Shown: one piece after another, positions 8,400 through 16,559 of the stretch
Position numbering within the stretch: the first letter of the stretch is position 1
Layout of the letters: every line of letters begins with the position of its first letter
Assembly (NCBI RefSeq): GCF_032678705.1
Contig: NZ_JAVTSS010000001.1
Coordinates: forward strand, 1,178,001-1,242,000
Source: Pedobacter frigiditerrae
Lineage (GTDB): Bacteria > Bacteroidota > Bacteroidia > Sphingobacteriales > Sphingobacteriaceae
Length of the DNA stretch: 64,000 nt
Reading direction: 5' to 3'
Made by a program: the position numbers and the translations under genes
The notes under the pieces: model-generated
The model's input: the letters and a program-made list of their open reading frames with translations, nothing else
The model's database searches: none
What the model was told of the DNA's origin: nothing

Positions 8400-8570
8400 T
8401 TTTTAGAAAAGCAAAATCAGCATTTCATTTTAAGGTTCGTCCCGCTTTACATTTCAATACTTTTGAACTGTCACACTGAGCGTAGTCGAAGTGCAGCGTA
8501 ACAAAAGTATTTTCATTGCAATCGGGTTTATAACACGCAGATTTGTGCTTCTAGTTGTGGTTTCCTTGCA
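8400..8570. repeat. Dispersed intergenic repeat, copy 1 (with nested palindrome)
   Basis: The 261-base gap before trxA starts with TTTTTAGAAAAGCAA directly after the preceding gene, contains GGTTCGTCCCGCTTTAC, and ends with CTAGTTGTGGTTTCCTTGCA (8551-8570), a 20-mer identical to 16370-16389. Nested in it is a hairpin with arms AATACTTTTG (8456-8465) and its complement at 8502-8511, carrying the common word GTCACACTGAGCGTAGTCGA in the loop. The remaining 80 bases before trxA hold no recognisable feature beyond a probable promoter region. Confidence 0.6.
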
Positions 8571-8650
8571 ATAGCCTAAATTATCATTCCCAAGTACTAT
8601 GCTTCAAAACTTAACCAATTCTCAATTGTTCATTATTAAAATCAAATATC

Positions 8651-8947
8651 ATGTCAAAGTTTTCAGAATTAATAAATGGTGATAAACCAGTTTTAGTGGA
8701 TTTTTTCGCCGAATGGTGTGGTCCGTGTAAAATGATGGCACCAATTTTAGACCAAGTTAAAGGTGAGATAGGAGATAAGGCTACCATTATAAAGGTTGAT
8801 GTAGATAAAAACAGAAATGCTGCTGCTGCCTATAATGTGCAGGGTGTGCCCACATTTATTTTGTTCAAAAGTGGCAAGCAAATCTGGCGACAAAGTGGTG
8901 CTATTCCAGCTGCTCAGCTTAAAAATGTGATTGAGAGTAATAGTTAA
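8651..8947 (+). CDS. trxA: Thioredoxin
   Basis: A compact 98-residue thioredoxin, the cytoplasmic disulfide reductase. The active site is WCGPC at residues 22-26 within [15 protein letters not shown], and the cis-proline loop is GVPTF. There is no signal peptide or extra domain. It is preceded by a long non-coding region and its stop overlaps the convergent pdeM stop by 4 bases, so the two transcripts share their 3' ends. Confidence 0.96.
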   Translation: MSKFSELINGDKPVLVDFFAEWCGPCKMMAPILDQVKGEIGDKATIIKVDVDKNRNAAAAYNVQGVPTFILFKSGKQIWRQSGAIPAAQLKNVIESNS

Positions 8948-9582
8948 ACCTTCACAACCTTCGTTGGCGTAATTGCATAAACCTGCTCATTCGCTTTTGG
9001 CTTAACTAAACTTAAGCCCGTAAAAGCACTAAAAGCAGGCATTACGGCAAAATCATTCCCAAAATAAAAGCAAGGGAATTTTAAGCTTTGTTTTGCCTTT
9101 CCATAGATAGATACACCTGGATGAATGTGCCCACTAATTGGATATAGGTTTTCTTCCTTGCATTTTACGGCATCATGAATAAAGCAAAAATTTGGTGTGC
9201 AATAACTAGGTTCGTGAATTTCTATTCCTAATTTTTGATATTGTTTTTCATCCAATTTATCGTGATTTCCTTTTACCAATACAAATCTTAAACTTTGATA
9301 TTGTGCTTTCCAGCGTTCAAAATCGTCAATATCAGTGTTCAAATCGTGATGAAACATATCGCCATTAATTAACAATGTACTAGGCTGATATTGATTTAAA
9401 AGGTCGCTCAATCTATTTAAATCGCCCTGCGCAAGAGTCGATGGAACCTGTAAACCAGCTTTGCGAAAATGGGCAGCTTTGCCTAGGTGCAAATCGCTTA
9501 CGGCTAATAGTTGTTCCTTTGGTAAAAAAATGGCCCGTTCCTTAGCTAAAATCAGCTCCTCCTCTCTAATCGTTATTGTCAT
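8944..9582 (-). CDS. pdeM: PdeM, ligase-associated DNA damage response endonuclease
   Basis: A calcineurin-like metallophosphoesterase of 212 aa. Metal motifs are D30-x-H32 ([15 protein letters not shown]), GD at 74-75 (INGDMFHHD), GNHD at 105-108 and GHIH at 151-154. The KAAHFRKAG segment after the first motif and the genomic position next to the Lhr-like helicase, ATP ligase and MBL exonuclease identify it as PdeM of that DNA-repair cluster. An ATG at 9582 is preferred over the in-frame TTG at 9591. It is the last gene of the cluster and is separated from the helicase by a palindromic repeat. Confidence 0.9.
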   Translation of the reverse strand: MTITIREEELILAKERAIFLPKEQLLAVSDLHLGKAAHFRKAGLQVPSTLAQGDLNRLSDLLNQYQPSTLLINGDMFHHDLNTDIDDFERWKAQYQSLRFVLVKGNHDKLDEKQYQKLGIEIHEPSYCTPNFCFIHDAVKCKEENLYPISGHIHPGVSIYGKAKQSLKFPCFYFGNDFAVMPAFSAFTGLSLVKPKANEQVYAITPTKVVKV

Positions 9583-9621
9583 CTTTGCCAAAGTTAAATG
9601 ATTTTATTTTTATAAAACTCC

Positions 9622-9699
9622 TTTTTGTCATTCTGAATGCAGTGAAGAATCTCTAAATTAATATTCAAAGAGATTCCTCGTTCCTCGGAATGACAAAAA
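9622..9699. repeat. TGTCATTC palindromic repeat between helicase and pdeM
   Basis: Outer arms TTTTTGTCATTC (9622-9633) and its complement (9688-9699) and inner arms GAATCTCT (9647-9654) and AGAGATTC (9669-9676) form a long hairpin. On the minus strand a T-run closes it, so it can serve as a terminator or an mRNA-end/processing structure inside the repair operon. Related elements lie at 47596-47675 and 63421-63504. Confidence 0.75.
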
Positions 9700-9701
9700 A
9701 A

Positions 9702-12179
9702 CTACTTAAAAACCTCCACTTTCATTCGCTCAATTCTGTGCTCCAGTTCTTCAGAACTCATATTGGCACGTAAACTATCAACTTTAATTGGGAAAGAAAG
9801 TGGTGTAAATCTTTTAGGCTGAGTGATTACGATTGTGCTTTGCTGGATGCGATGTAAAGCAGCCGCTAATCGTGGTTCTTCCAATTGCTGATAGAAAACT
9901 TCATCATAAGCTTGTCGCAATAACAAATTGTGTTTATCGAAATCGCTAAAAACATTAAAAAACAAACCTGCTGAAGATTGCAAATGTTTATTAGCTACAT
10001 ACTTGCCAGGATAACCTTGAAAAACCAAACCAGAAATACAGGCAATATCTCTAAATTTTCTACGAGCCATTTCCGTAGAATTGATACTTAAAGATATATC
10101 TTCCGTTAAATTTTCAGGAGAAAAAACTTCATAAGCAATCGCATCATCCATCGGAATTTCGATGTCACTCAATAGTTCAAAACCATAATCGTTCATTGCT
10201 AAAGAGAAAGTTATAGGCGTTAATTTACTCAGTCGATAAGCAACTAAAGCCGCTAAAATTTCGTGAACCAATCTACCTTCAAAAGGGTAGGCAAAGAGGT
10301 GAAATCCTTCTTTGTTGTTTATCATTTCAATCAACAATTCATCATTTCTAGGTACGTGAGAACGTTCTTGCTGAACCAAAAATAGTGGATAAACCACATC
10401 TAATTCTTCTTCTTGATGGGTTTTATTCAATACCTCATTGTATTTTTTTCTTAAAACTGTTCCTAAATTTGAGGATAGTGGCAACCTGCCACCCAACCAA
10501 CTCGGCGACATTGCTTTTTTCTGTTTGCTCTTGCGAACAATCACCGTCATATCTTTAATGTTCACAAATTCTAAAATTCTTCCTGCCAGAGTAAAACTAT
10601 CTCCAGCTTTAAGTTTAGACACAAAATATTCTTCTACCATTCCGATATATCCGCCAGAAAGAAACTTAACTTTCAGCATCGCGTCACTTACAATAGTGCC
10701 AATATGTAATCGGTGGCGCATAGCAATTTGTCTACTTTTTACCTTCCAAAGACCATCTTCTTCATCTTTAGAAACTTTTTTGAACTCTTGATATGCAGTT
10801 AAGCTATCTCCACCAGATGTGATGAATTGCATCATCCAGCTCCATTCTTCGGGCAATAGTATTTTAAAAGCGTGGGTATTTTTTACTTCTTCGTAGATAA
10901 TTTTGTCGTCAAAACCATCGCCTATGGCAAGCGTAACCAAATATTGAATAAGTGTATCGAAAACCATAATTACTGGCTCTCTACTTTCGATGTTATTTTC
11001 TTTAGCAGCTTCTTTAATTGCTGCTGCTTCAACCAGTTCTAAAGCGTGAGTAGGTAAGAAATAAATCTTAGAAGTTTCGCCAGGAGAGTGGCCCGAACGA
11101 CCAGCTCTTTGCAGAAAACGGGCAACACCTTTCGGGGAACCGACTTGTACAACTGTATCTACAGGTTTAAAATCGACTCCTAAATCTAACGATGAAGTGG
11201 CAATAACCGCTTTCAATAAACCTGTATGCAGAGCATCTTCAATCCAATTACGTAACTCAAAATCTATAGAACCATGATGAATTGCAATTCGTCCAGCTAA
11301 TTCTGGTTCAATATTTAGCAAATGCTGATACCACATCTCAGACTGACCACGAGTATTTATAAAAATTAAAGTCGTTTTGCTTTTTTCGATGATGGGAAGC
11401 AGTTTATAAGCCAACTTTAAACCTAAATGTCCTGCCCAAGGCAAGGTTTCAATATCATCTGGTAAAATAGATTTTATGATAATCTTTTTGTTCAGCTTTG
11501 CTTTAATGATAGTTCGTTTGGCGGTTGTATCAGGCTCAATTACATCTAAAGCTTCCTCAATATTGCCAATGGTTGCCGAAATTCCCCAAACTCTTAAATG
11601 CTGTTTTTTATTGGCTTTTTGTAAGCCCTTAATTCGAGATATGGCTAATTCTACTAAAACACCACGTTTGCTACCTAAAAGTTCGTGCCACTCATCTGCA
11701 ACAATACATTTTAAACTTTCAAACAAAGTTGATGAGCCTTTTTGTGCTAATAAAAGATGTAGACTCTCTGGAGTGATGAGTAAAACCTCTGGCATTGATT
11801 TTTTCTGTTGCAACTTTTCTGCTTGAGAGGTATCCCCATTTCTTACGCCAACGTGCCAATCTAATTCAAGTTCTGCTAAAACTTCTCGCATCGCCCTTGC
11901 GATATCTTTGGCTAGAGAACGTAAAGGAGTTATCCAAATGAGCTGTAAGCGGTCTTTGGCTTTCTTCTTGTCTTTCTGTTCTGCTAAGTTAATCCCTTCA
12001 ATTACAACCGCTAAAAACAAGGAAAATGTTTTACCAAAACCAGTGGGAGCGTTTACCAAGCCGCTATAGCCTTTGGCATAATAACTCCAAGCTTCTTCTT
12101 GAAACTTAAAAGGTTTTTTGTCGTCTTTTTTAAGCCAATTGAGAACTTGCTGATAACCTTTTGTTTGAGTTAAAATCAT
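9702..12179 (-). CDS. Ligase-associated DNA damage response DEXH-box helicase (Lhr-like)
   Basis: An 825-residue superfamily 2 helicase of the Lhr core type. Walker A is APTGFGKT (44-51), the DExH box is DEWH (162-165), motif III is SATIGN, and motif VI is QRAGRSGH; these are followed by the winged-helix and Lhr-CTD-type C-terminal half. It lacks the long C-terminal extension of full Lhr. Proteins of this group work as 3'-5' DNA translocases in DNA repair and are always found with the ligase, exonuclease and PdeM seen here. The start overlaps the ligase stop by 4 bases (ATGA), showing translational coupling. Confidence 0.94.
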   Translation of the reverse strand: MILTQTKGYQQVLNWLKKDDKKPFKFQEEAWSYYAKGYSGLVNAPTGFGKTFSLFLAVVIEGINLAEQKDKKKAKDRLQLIWITPLRSLAKDIARAMREVLAELELDWHVGVRNGDTSQAEKLQQKKSMPEVLLITPESLHLLLAQKGSSTLFESLKCIVADEWHELLGSKRGVLVELAISRIKGLQKANKKQHLRVWGISATIGNIEEALDVIEPDTTAKRTIIKAKLNKKIIIKSILPDDIETLPWAGHLGLKLAYKLLPIIEKSKTTLIFINTRGQSEMWYQHLLNIEPELAGRIAIHHGSIDFELRNWIEDALHTGLLKAVIATSSLDLGVDFKPVDTVVQVGSPKGVARFLQRAGRSGHSPGETSKIYFLPTHALELVEAAAIKEAAKENNIESREPVIMVFDTLIQYLVTLAIGDGFDDKIIYEEVKNTHAFKILLPEEWSWMMQFITSGGDSLTAYQEFKKVSKDEEDGLWKVKSRQIAMRHRLHIGTIVSDAMLKVKFLSGGYIGMVEEYFVSKLKAGDSFTLAGRILEFVNIKDMTVIVRKSKQKKAMSPSWLGGRLPLSSNLGTVLRKKYNEVLNKTHQEEELDVVYPLFLVQQERSHVPRNDELLIEMINNKEGFHLFAYPFEGRLVHEILAALVAYRLSKLTPITFSLAMNDYGFELLSDIEIPMDDAIAYEVFSPENLTEDISLSINSTEMARRKFRDIACISGLVFQGYPGKYVANKHLQSSAGLFFNVFSDFDKHNLLLRQAYDEVFYQQLEEPRLAAALHRIQQSTIVITQPKRFTPLSFPIKVDSLRANMSSEELEHRIERMKVEVFK

Positions 12180-13768
12180 AATGTAGAATGCAATAACTGT
12201 TTGAGGTCATCTAAAGTATTAATTTCATCGGCTTTTTTATCTTTTCGCCAACGGGCGATACGAGGAAAACGCAATGCCAAACCAGCTTTATGCCGTTTAC
12301 TTTCGGCAATACCTTCAAAAGCAATCTCAAAAACGAGTTCTGGTTTTACCGTTCTAACTGGACCAAATTTTTCTATGGCGTTTTTGTTTACAAACGAGTT
12401 TACTTCTTTTATTTCTTTATCTGTTAAGCCAGAATAAGCTTTGGCTATGGTAATTAATTGTTCGCCATCTTTAACGGCAAAAGTATAATCGGTGTAAAAA
12501 TTAGCTCTTCGTCCGCTTCCTTTTTGCGCATAAATCATAACTGTGTCAACGGTGTATGGATTTATTTTCCATTTCCACCAATCGCCACGCTTGCGACCCG
12601 TATGAAATATGGAATCTAACTTTTTAAGCATAACTCCTTCGCTGTTTAATTCTCTTGAAGTTTCTCTTAGCTCGGCTAATTTTTCCCAGCTATCAAATTC
12701 GATTACAGGAGATAATAAGGCGATATCTTTTGTGGTTAAATTACTTATAATGTCAACTAAAATTTTTCTCCTTTGAGATAAGGGTTCTTGTCTAATATCA
12801 TTACCTTCAAACTCCAAAACATCATAAGTAAAAAAGCCAATAGGTGCGTCGTTTAGTTGAGATTTATTTATTGTTTTACGATTTAACCTTTGCTGTAATG
12901 TATTAAATGATTGTACGTTACCGTCTTTAACTGAAAGTATTTCTCCATCCAAAACGGTACCGTCAGGCAATTCATCTTTTAAGAAATGAAGTTCCGGGAA
13001 TTGGTCAGTTACCAATTCTTCACCCCGCGACCAAATAAACAATTCGCCATTTCGTTTTACAATTTGTCCACGTATGCCATCCCATTTCCATTCGGCTTGC
13101 CAAGCGCTAGTTTCTCCCAAATTTTCTGTTTCAGTTTCTAAGGCATAAGCCAAACAAAAAGGGTATGGCCAACTATTATCGGTATTTACGTGAGCGCCAG
13201 CAATTAGCTCTTGATAGGTGATTTCATTTGGCACCCATTTACCCATTATGCTGTGCATGATTTTACTGCTATCTTCTTCGCTTTGTTTAGCAATAGCATT
13301 AACCAGCATTTTGTTAGAAACGCCAATTCTAAAATTACCAGATATCAATTTGTTAAAAATGAAACGTTCTTGCGTATTCAGGCTATTCCAAGCATCTAAA
13401 ATGTATTCTTTTTTGGCTTCATCAGTTTCGCCTTGTAGTTTTGCAAGTTCAGTAATCCATCGGTGCAAAGGTTTATCCACTGCATTTTCTGCTGGAGGAA
13501 GAACCAGAGCAATGGTTTCACTTAGATCGCCAACGCTACTGTAACTTTCAGAAAATAACCATTCTGGAATACCACTCAATTCAATTGCCCATTGTTTAAT
13601 TAATGCTGTATTTACTGGTCTTTTTGGTCGCTTACCGGTAAACATAGCAATTACATAAGGTTTATCCCTGTCATCAGCTTCTGTGAAATAAGAAACCAAA
13701 GCAGCAATTTTGTCATTCGTCTTGTTGCTGAGTTCTAATTCTTGGATGAGTTGTGAGAAGCGCTTCAT
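12176..13768 (-). CDS. ATP-dependent DNA ligase (DNA damage response cluster)
   Basis: A 530-residue ATP-dependent DNA ligase. An N-terminal ligase domain (about 1-200) is followed by the nucleotidyltransferase domain with the adenylated lysine K228 in motif I (KWDGIRG), then LDGEIL (motif III), FFTYDVLEFEG, EGVMLKK (motif IV), WWKWK (motif V) and a C-terminal OB-fold to the end. It seals nicked DNA using ATP, in addition to the usual NAD-dependent LigA, which is not in this window. It overlaps the exonuclease gene before it and the helicase gene after it by 4 bases each. Confidence 0.95.
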   Translation of the reverse strand: MKRFSQLIQELELSNKTNDKIAALVSYFTEADDRDKPYVIAMFTGKRPKRPVNTALIKQWAIELSGIPEWLFSESYSSVGDLSETIALVLPPAENAVDKPLHRWITELAKLQGETDEAKKEYILDAWNSLNTQERFIFNKLISGNFRIGVSNKMLVNAIAKQSEEDSSKIMHSIMGKWVPNEITYQELIAGAHVNTDNSWPYPFCLAYALETETENLGETSAWQAEWKWDGIRGQIVKRNGELFIWSRGEELVTDQFPELHFLKDELPDGTVLDGEILSVKDGNVQSFNTLQQRLNRKTINKSQLNDAPIGFFTYDVLEFEGNDIRQEPLSQRRKILVDIISNLTTKDIALLSPVIEFDSWEKLAELRETSRELNSEGVMLKKLDSIFHTGRKRGDWWKWKINPYTVDTVMIYAQKGSGRRANFYTDYTFAVKDGEQLITIAKAYSGLTDKEIKEVNSFVNKNAIEKFGPVRTVKPELVFEIAFEGIAESKRHKAGLALRFPRIARWRKDKKADEINTLDDLKQLLHSTL

Positions 13769-14802
13769 TTACTTTCCTCCTTAAGTGGGTTTTCATTCGC
13801 TTCGCCAATAATTTCATCATCATCTTCTGCGCCATATTTGGTGGTTACTTCTTCAGAACTAATGCCAATTTCATTTAAATATTTCGAAAACACAGCTGTA
13901 GAACCGTGTGTAACAAATACTTTTTCTGCTTCAGTAGCTTTAATAGCCGATAACAATCCACCCCAATCTGCGTGGTCGCTCAAAGCAAAACCAGCATCTG
14001 CACTACGCCATCTTCTGCCAGCTCTTACAGCCATCCAACCACTACAAACGCCAATTGCAGGTTGTTGTAAGCTTTTTACCCAACGCCCATCTGCTAATGC
14101 AGGCGGAATAATCACTATCCCTTTTTGCATTTCATCTTTTTTAATTTCTGGAGTTATTCTGATTGTTTGTGGTAATTCTACACCAGCCTCAGCAAAACCT
14201 TCATTTAGATTGGCAATAGAATTATGAACGTAGATTGGATATTCTCCAGCTAGATTTTTGATTAACCGTTGTGCTTTACCTAAACTGTAAGCAACCAGAA
14301 TGCTAGTTTTTCCTTTTATACAATTGTCCGCAATCCAGCTTTTAATCTGTTCGAAGATTAATTCTTGAGGTTGCCAGTTGTAAATAGGTAGACCAAAGGT
14401 ACTTTCAGAAACGAATGTATGGCATTTTACAGGTTCAAAAGCTGTACTGATACCATCATATTCTACTTTATAATCTCCAGAAACTACACAGATTTCACCT
14501 TTATATTCTAGTCTAATTTGCGATGAACCAATTACGTGGCCTGCTGGGAAAAGACTTAACTTAACGCCATTTATATCTATTTCCTTATTGTATGGCAAGG
14601 TTTGTACATTATCTTCTAAGCCATAACGTTGCTTTAAAATAGGCTTGGTTAAGTCGTGGCATAAATAGTTTTTATTGCCCCATTTTACGTGGTCGGCGTG
14701 CCCGTGTGTGGTTACTGCATAATCTACAGGATGCCAAGGGTCGATGTAAAAATTACCTTGCTTGCAGTAAATTCCTCTGTTTGTAAATTTTATTAATGCC
14801 AT
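13765..14802 (-). CDS. Ligase-associated DNA damage response exonuclease (metallo-beta-lactamase fold)
   Basis: A 345-residue metallo-beta-lactamase/beta-CASP-like protein. Zinc motifs are HGHADH near residue 36, the VVSGDYKVE strand, and SDHADW near the C-terminus, with THGSTAVF as the last ligand loop. This SNM1-like exonuclease is the first gene of the four-gene repair operon. The ATG at 14802 is preferred; a GTG two codons upstream is possible. Upstream lie the three palindromic operators shared with the divergent satD-like gene, so both units may respond to the same regulator. Confidence 0.93.
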   Translation of the reverse strand: MALIKFTNRGIYCKQGNFYIDPWHPVDYAVTTHGHADHVKWGNKNYLCHDLTKPILKQRYGLEDNVQTLPYNKEIDINGVKLSLFPAGHVIGSSQIRLEYKGEICVVSGDYKVEYDGISTAFEPVKCHTFVSESTFGLPIYNWQPQELIFEQIKSWIADNCIKGKTSILVAYSLGKAQRLIKNLAGEYPIYVHNSIANLNEGFAEAGVELPQTIRITPEIKKDEMQKGIVIIPPALADGRWVKSLQQPAIGVCSGWMAVRAGRRWRSADAGFALSDHADWGGLLSAIKATEAEKVFVTHGSTAVFSKYLNEIGISSEEVTTKYGAEDDDEIIGEANENPLKEESK

Positions 14803-14847
14803 ACCCACTATAAACGAACAAGCTGGCTTATAAGTTTTAGTAATAAT

Positions 14848-14923
14848 TATCGGCTATTTAGCCGATATATTAAATTATCGGGTAATTAGCCGATATTTGG
14901 AATTATCGGGTATTTAGCCGATA
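14848..14923. promoter_or_regulatory. Three palindromic operators with exact 28-bp period
   Basis: Three 20-bp palindromes stand at 14848-14867 (TATCGGCTATTTAGCCGATA), 14876-14895 (TATCGGGTAATTAGCCGATA) and 14904-14923 (TATCGGGTATTTAGCCGATA). Copy 1 has perfect 9-bp arms; copies 2 and 3 have a single mismatch at arm position 7. They are separated by 8-bp spacers, giving a start-to-start period of exactly 28 bases. They lie between the divergent exonuclease and satD-like genes, ending 8 bases before the satD-like ATG. The likely ligand is the HTH domain of the SatD-like protein, giving autoregulation; this is inferred from position. Confidence 0.8.
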
Positions 14924-14931
14924 TTAGATTT

Positions 14932-15543
14932 ATGATAGCTGTAATAACTGGAGACATAATTAATTCTAGAGAACTACCTGATGAGTGGATAGGTACACTT
15001 AAAGCTGCATTAGAAGGGCTTTTTGGTAAAAATATTAACTGGGAAATATTTAGAGGTGATAGTTTTCAGATAGAATTAAATGCCAAAGATGCGTTAATAA
15101 ATGCCATATATATTAAGGCCTGTATTAAAACCTTAAAAGGTGCCGATGTAAGAATAGGAATAGGTATTGGAAAGAAAACCATTAATGCAGAAAAGGTAAC
15201 TGAGGCAAACGGAGAAGCTTTTATTAACTCTGGCGGTGCTTTTGATACTTTAAAAGTAAATAAGGTAAATATGGCTATTAAAACGCCTTGGCCAAAGTTT
15301 GATGAAGAGCTAAATTTATTTATTAAATTGGCATTAATAACAATGGATAGTTGGGGGCAAATTACTGCAGAAATGGTTAAGTATGCCATAGAAAACCAAA
15401 ACACCAAACAAGATAAGATTGCGAAAATATCTGGAAGAAGCCAATCATCAGTTAGTGAAGCTTTAAAAAGAGCACATTTTACAGAGTTAATGGAGCTCGA
15501 AAATAGATACAGAAGTCAAATTACCAAACTAATCAAAAAATAA
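14932..15543 (+). CDS. SatD family protein with C-terminal helix-turn-helix
   Basis: A 203-residue cytoplasmic protein of the SatD family. The N-terminal domain has AVITGDIINSRE (3-14), FRGDSFQ (40-46), RIGIGIG (74-80) and NGEAFINSGGAFD (93-105). The C-terminus (about 158-181, KQDKIAKISGRSQSSVSEAL) is a helix-turn-helix. Function of the family is not established; satD of Streptococcus mutans was named from an acid-tolerance locus. The order of the N-terminal motifs resembles class III nucleotide cyclases (see findings). The stop overlaps the DUF3307 start by one base, so they form a two-gene unit, and three palindromes precede the start. Confidence 0.85.
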   Translation: MIAVITGDIINSRELPDEWIGTLKAALEGLFGKNINWEIFRGDSFQIELNAKDALINAIYIKACIKTLKGADVRIGIGIGKKTINAEKVTEANGEAFINSGGAFDTLKVNKVNMAIKTPWPKFDEELNLFIKLALITMDSWGQITAEMVKYAIENQNTKQDKIAKISGRSQSSVSEALKRAHFTELMELENRYRSQITKLIKK

Positions 15544-16244
15544 TGGAAATTGCTTTACTGAAACTTTTACTAGCTCATATCTTGGGCGATTTCTTTTTGC
15601 AACCTAACTCTTGGGTTGAAGAAAAGGAAAAAAAGAAATTAAAATCAGTTAAGTTTTATTTGCATGTAGCCATTCATATTGCACTCATATTTATTGTTTT
15701 TTTATCTTTCAGTGTTTGGAAAATAGCTTTGGTTATTGGTACGCTACACGGAATTATTGATGCCTTAAAACTCATCTTTCAAAATGCAAAAACCAAACGA
15801 ATTTGGTTTTTTGTAGACCAGCTATTACATATTGCAGTTATCTTAACTTGCTGGCAATATTATTACTACGCTACCATAAACCTTCATTTTTTACAAAATA
15901 CTAAGTTTTGGTTGTTTCTAATGGGCGCACTCTTTCTCACATCTCCGGCGGCCATATTTATAAGGGTAATTATAGCTAAATGGATACCAGAGAGTACTAC
16001 ATCTTCGCTGCAAGACGCAGGCAAGTTTATTGGCATTATCGAGCGTTTGTTAATCTATTTGTTCGTTTGCACAAATCATTTTGAAGCTGTTGGCTTTTTA
16101 TTGGCGGCAAAGTCAATTTTTAGGTTCGGGGATTTAAAAGAAGCTCACGATATTAAACTGACTGAATATGTTTTAATTGGAACTTTACTGAGTTTTGGAA
16201 TTGCGCTAATTGTAGCAATGAGTGTGTTGAATGTTAATGTTTAA
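15543..16244 (+). CDS. DUF3307 family integral membrane protein
   Basis: A 233-residue protein with about six membrane helices and no known function. The family's conserved polar residues lie within or next to hydrophobic segments: H12 and D16 with Q20 (HILGDFFLQP), H69 and D73 (HGIIDALK), D92, Q93 and H96 (FFVDQLLHI). This His/Asp pattern would suit a membrane-embedded metal site, but that is an inference. It is co-transcribed with the SatD-like gene (1-base overlap), the usual partner of DUF3307 in other genomes as far as I recall. Confidence 0.85.
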   Translation: MEIALLKLLLAHILGDFFLQPNSWVEEKEKKKLKSVKFYLHVAIHIALIFIVFLSFSVWKIALVIGTLHGIIDALKLIFQNAKTKRIWFFVDQLLHIAVILTCWQYYYYATINLHFLQNTKFWLFLMGALFLTSPAAIFIRVIIAKWIPESTTSSLQDAGKFIGIIERLLIYLFVCTNHFEAVGFLLAAKSIFRFGDLKEAHDIKLTEYVLIGTLLSFGIALIVAMSVLNVNV

Positions 16245-16251
16245 GTTTTTT

Positions 16252-16500
16252 TGAAAAGCAATTGCAGTAACTAATTAACGGTAGTCCTGCACTTTGTTTC
16301 AAGTCCTCGCTCGTTCCTCGCTGTGGGCTTTACACTTCGTTCAGGTTTAGTTAACGCAGGTCTTTGCTACTAGTTGTGGTTTCCTTGCACAAGCCTTAGT
16401 TAAATAGCCCAGATTGGAGCGAGCACGAATCCCGATATTTCTTCGGGAGAGTAAAGCAAAAAGCTGGACTAACTTTAACCATTGCAGTGAAATTGCGCTT
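16252..16500. repeat. Dispersed intergenic repeat, copy 2 (long imperfect hairpin)
   Basis: This 315-base gap between convergent genes starts with TTTTTTTGAAAAGCAA just after the DUF3307 stop. Its two ends are imperfect inverted repeats: GCAATTGCAG...TTAACGGTAGTCC near 16258-16286 mirrors GGACTAACTTTAAC...AATTGC near 16463-16496. It includes CTAGTTGTGGTTTCCTTGCA (16370-16389), identical to copy 1, and a CCCGATATTTCTTCGGG palindrome. The whole could fold into a roughly 240-nt RNA. No gene is seen in it. Confidence 0.6.
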
Positions 16501-16510
16501 CAAATAAAAA

Positions 16511-16537
16511 AGCCTCAAATATTTAATACTTGAGGCT
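16511..16537. terminator. Terminator hairpin downstream of the S9 peptidase
   Basis: Arms AGCCTCAA (16511-16518) and its complement (16530-16537) enclose an AT-rich loop. On the minus strand the hairpin is followed by TTTTTATTTG, giving a rho-independent terminator for the peptidase transcript; on the plus strand the T-run is interrupted. Confidence 0.75.
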
Positions 16538-16559
16538 TTCTGCTTTTTATAACTTTAGA

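Noticed and set aside
14848..14923. Possible mini CRISPR array (three repeats with regular spacing)
   Set aside because: The units are 20-bp palindromes with only 8-bp spacers that are AT-rich and not phage-like, and no cas gene is nearby; operators fit better.
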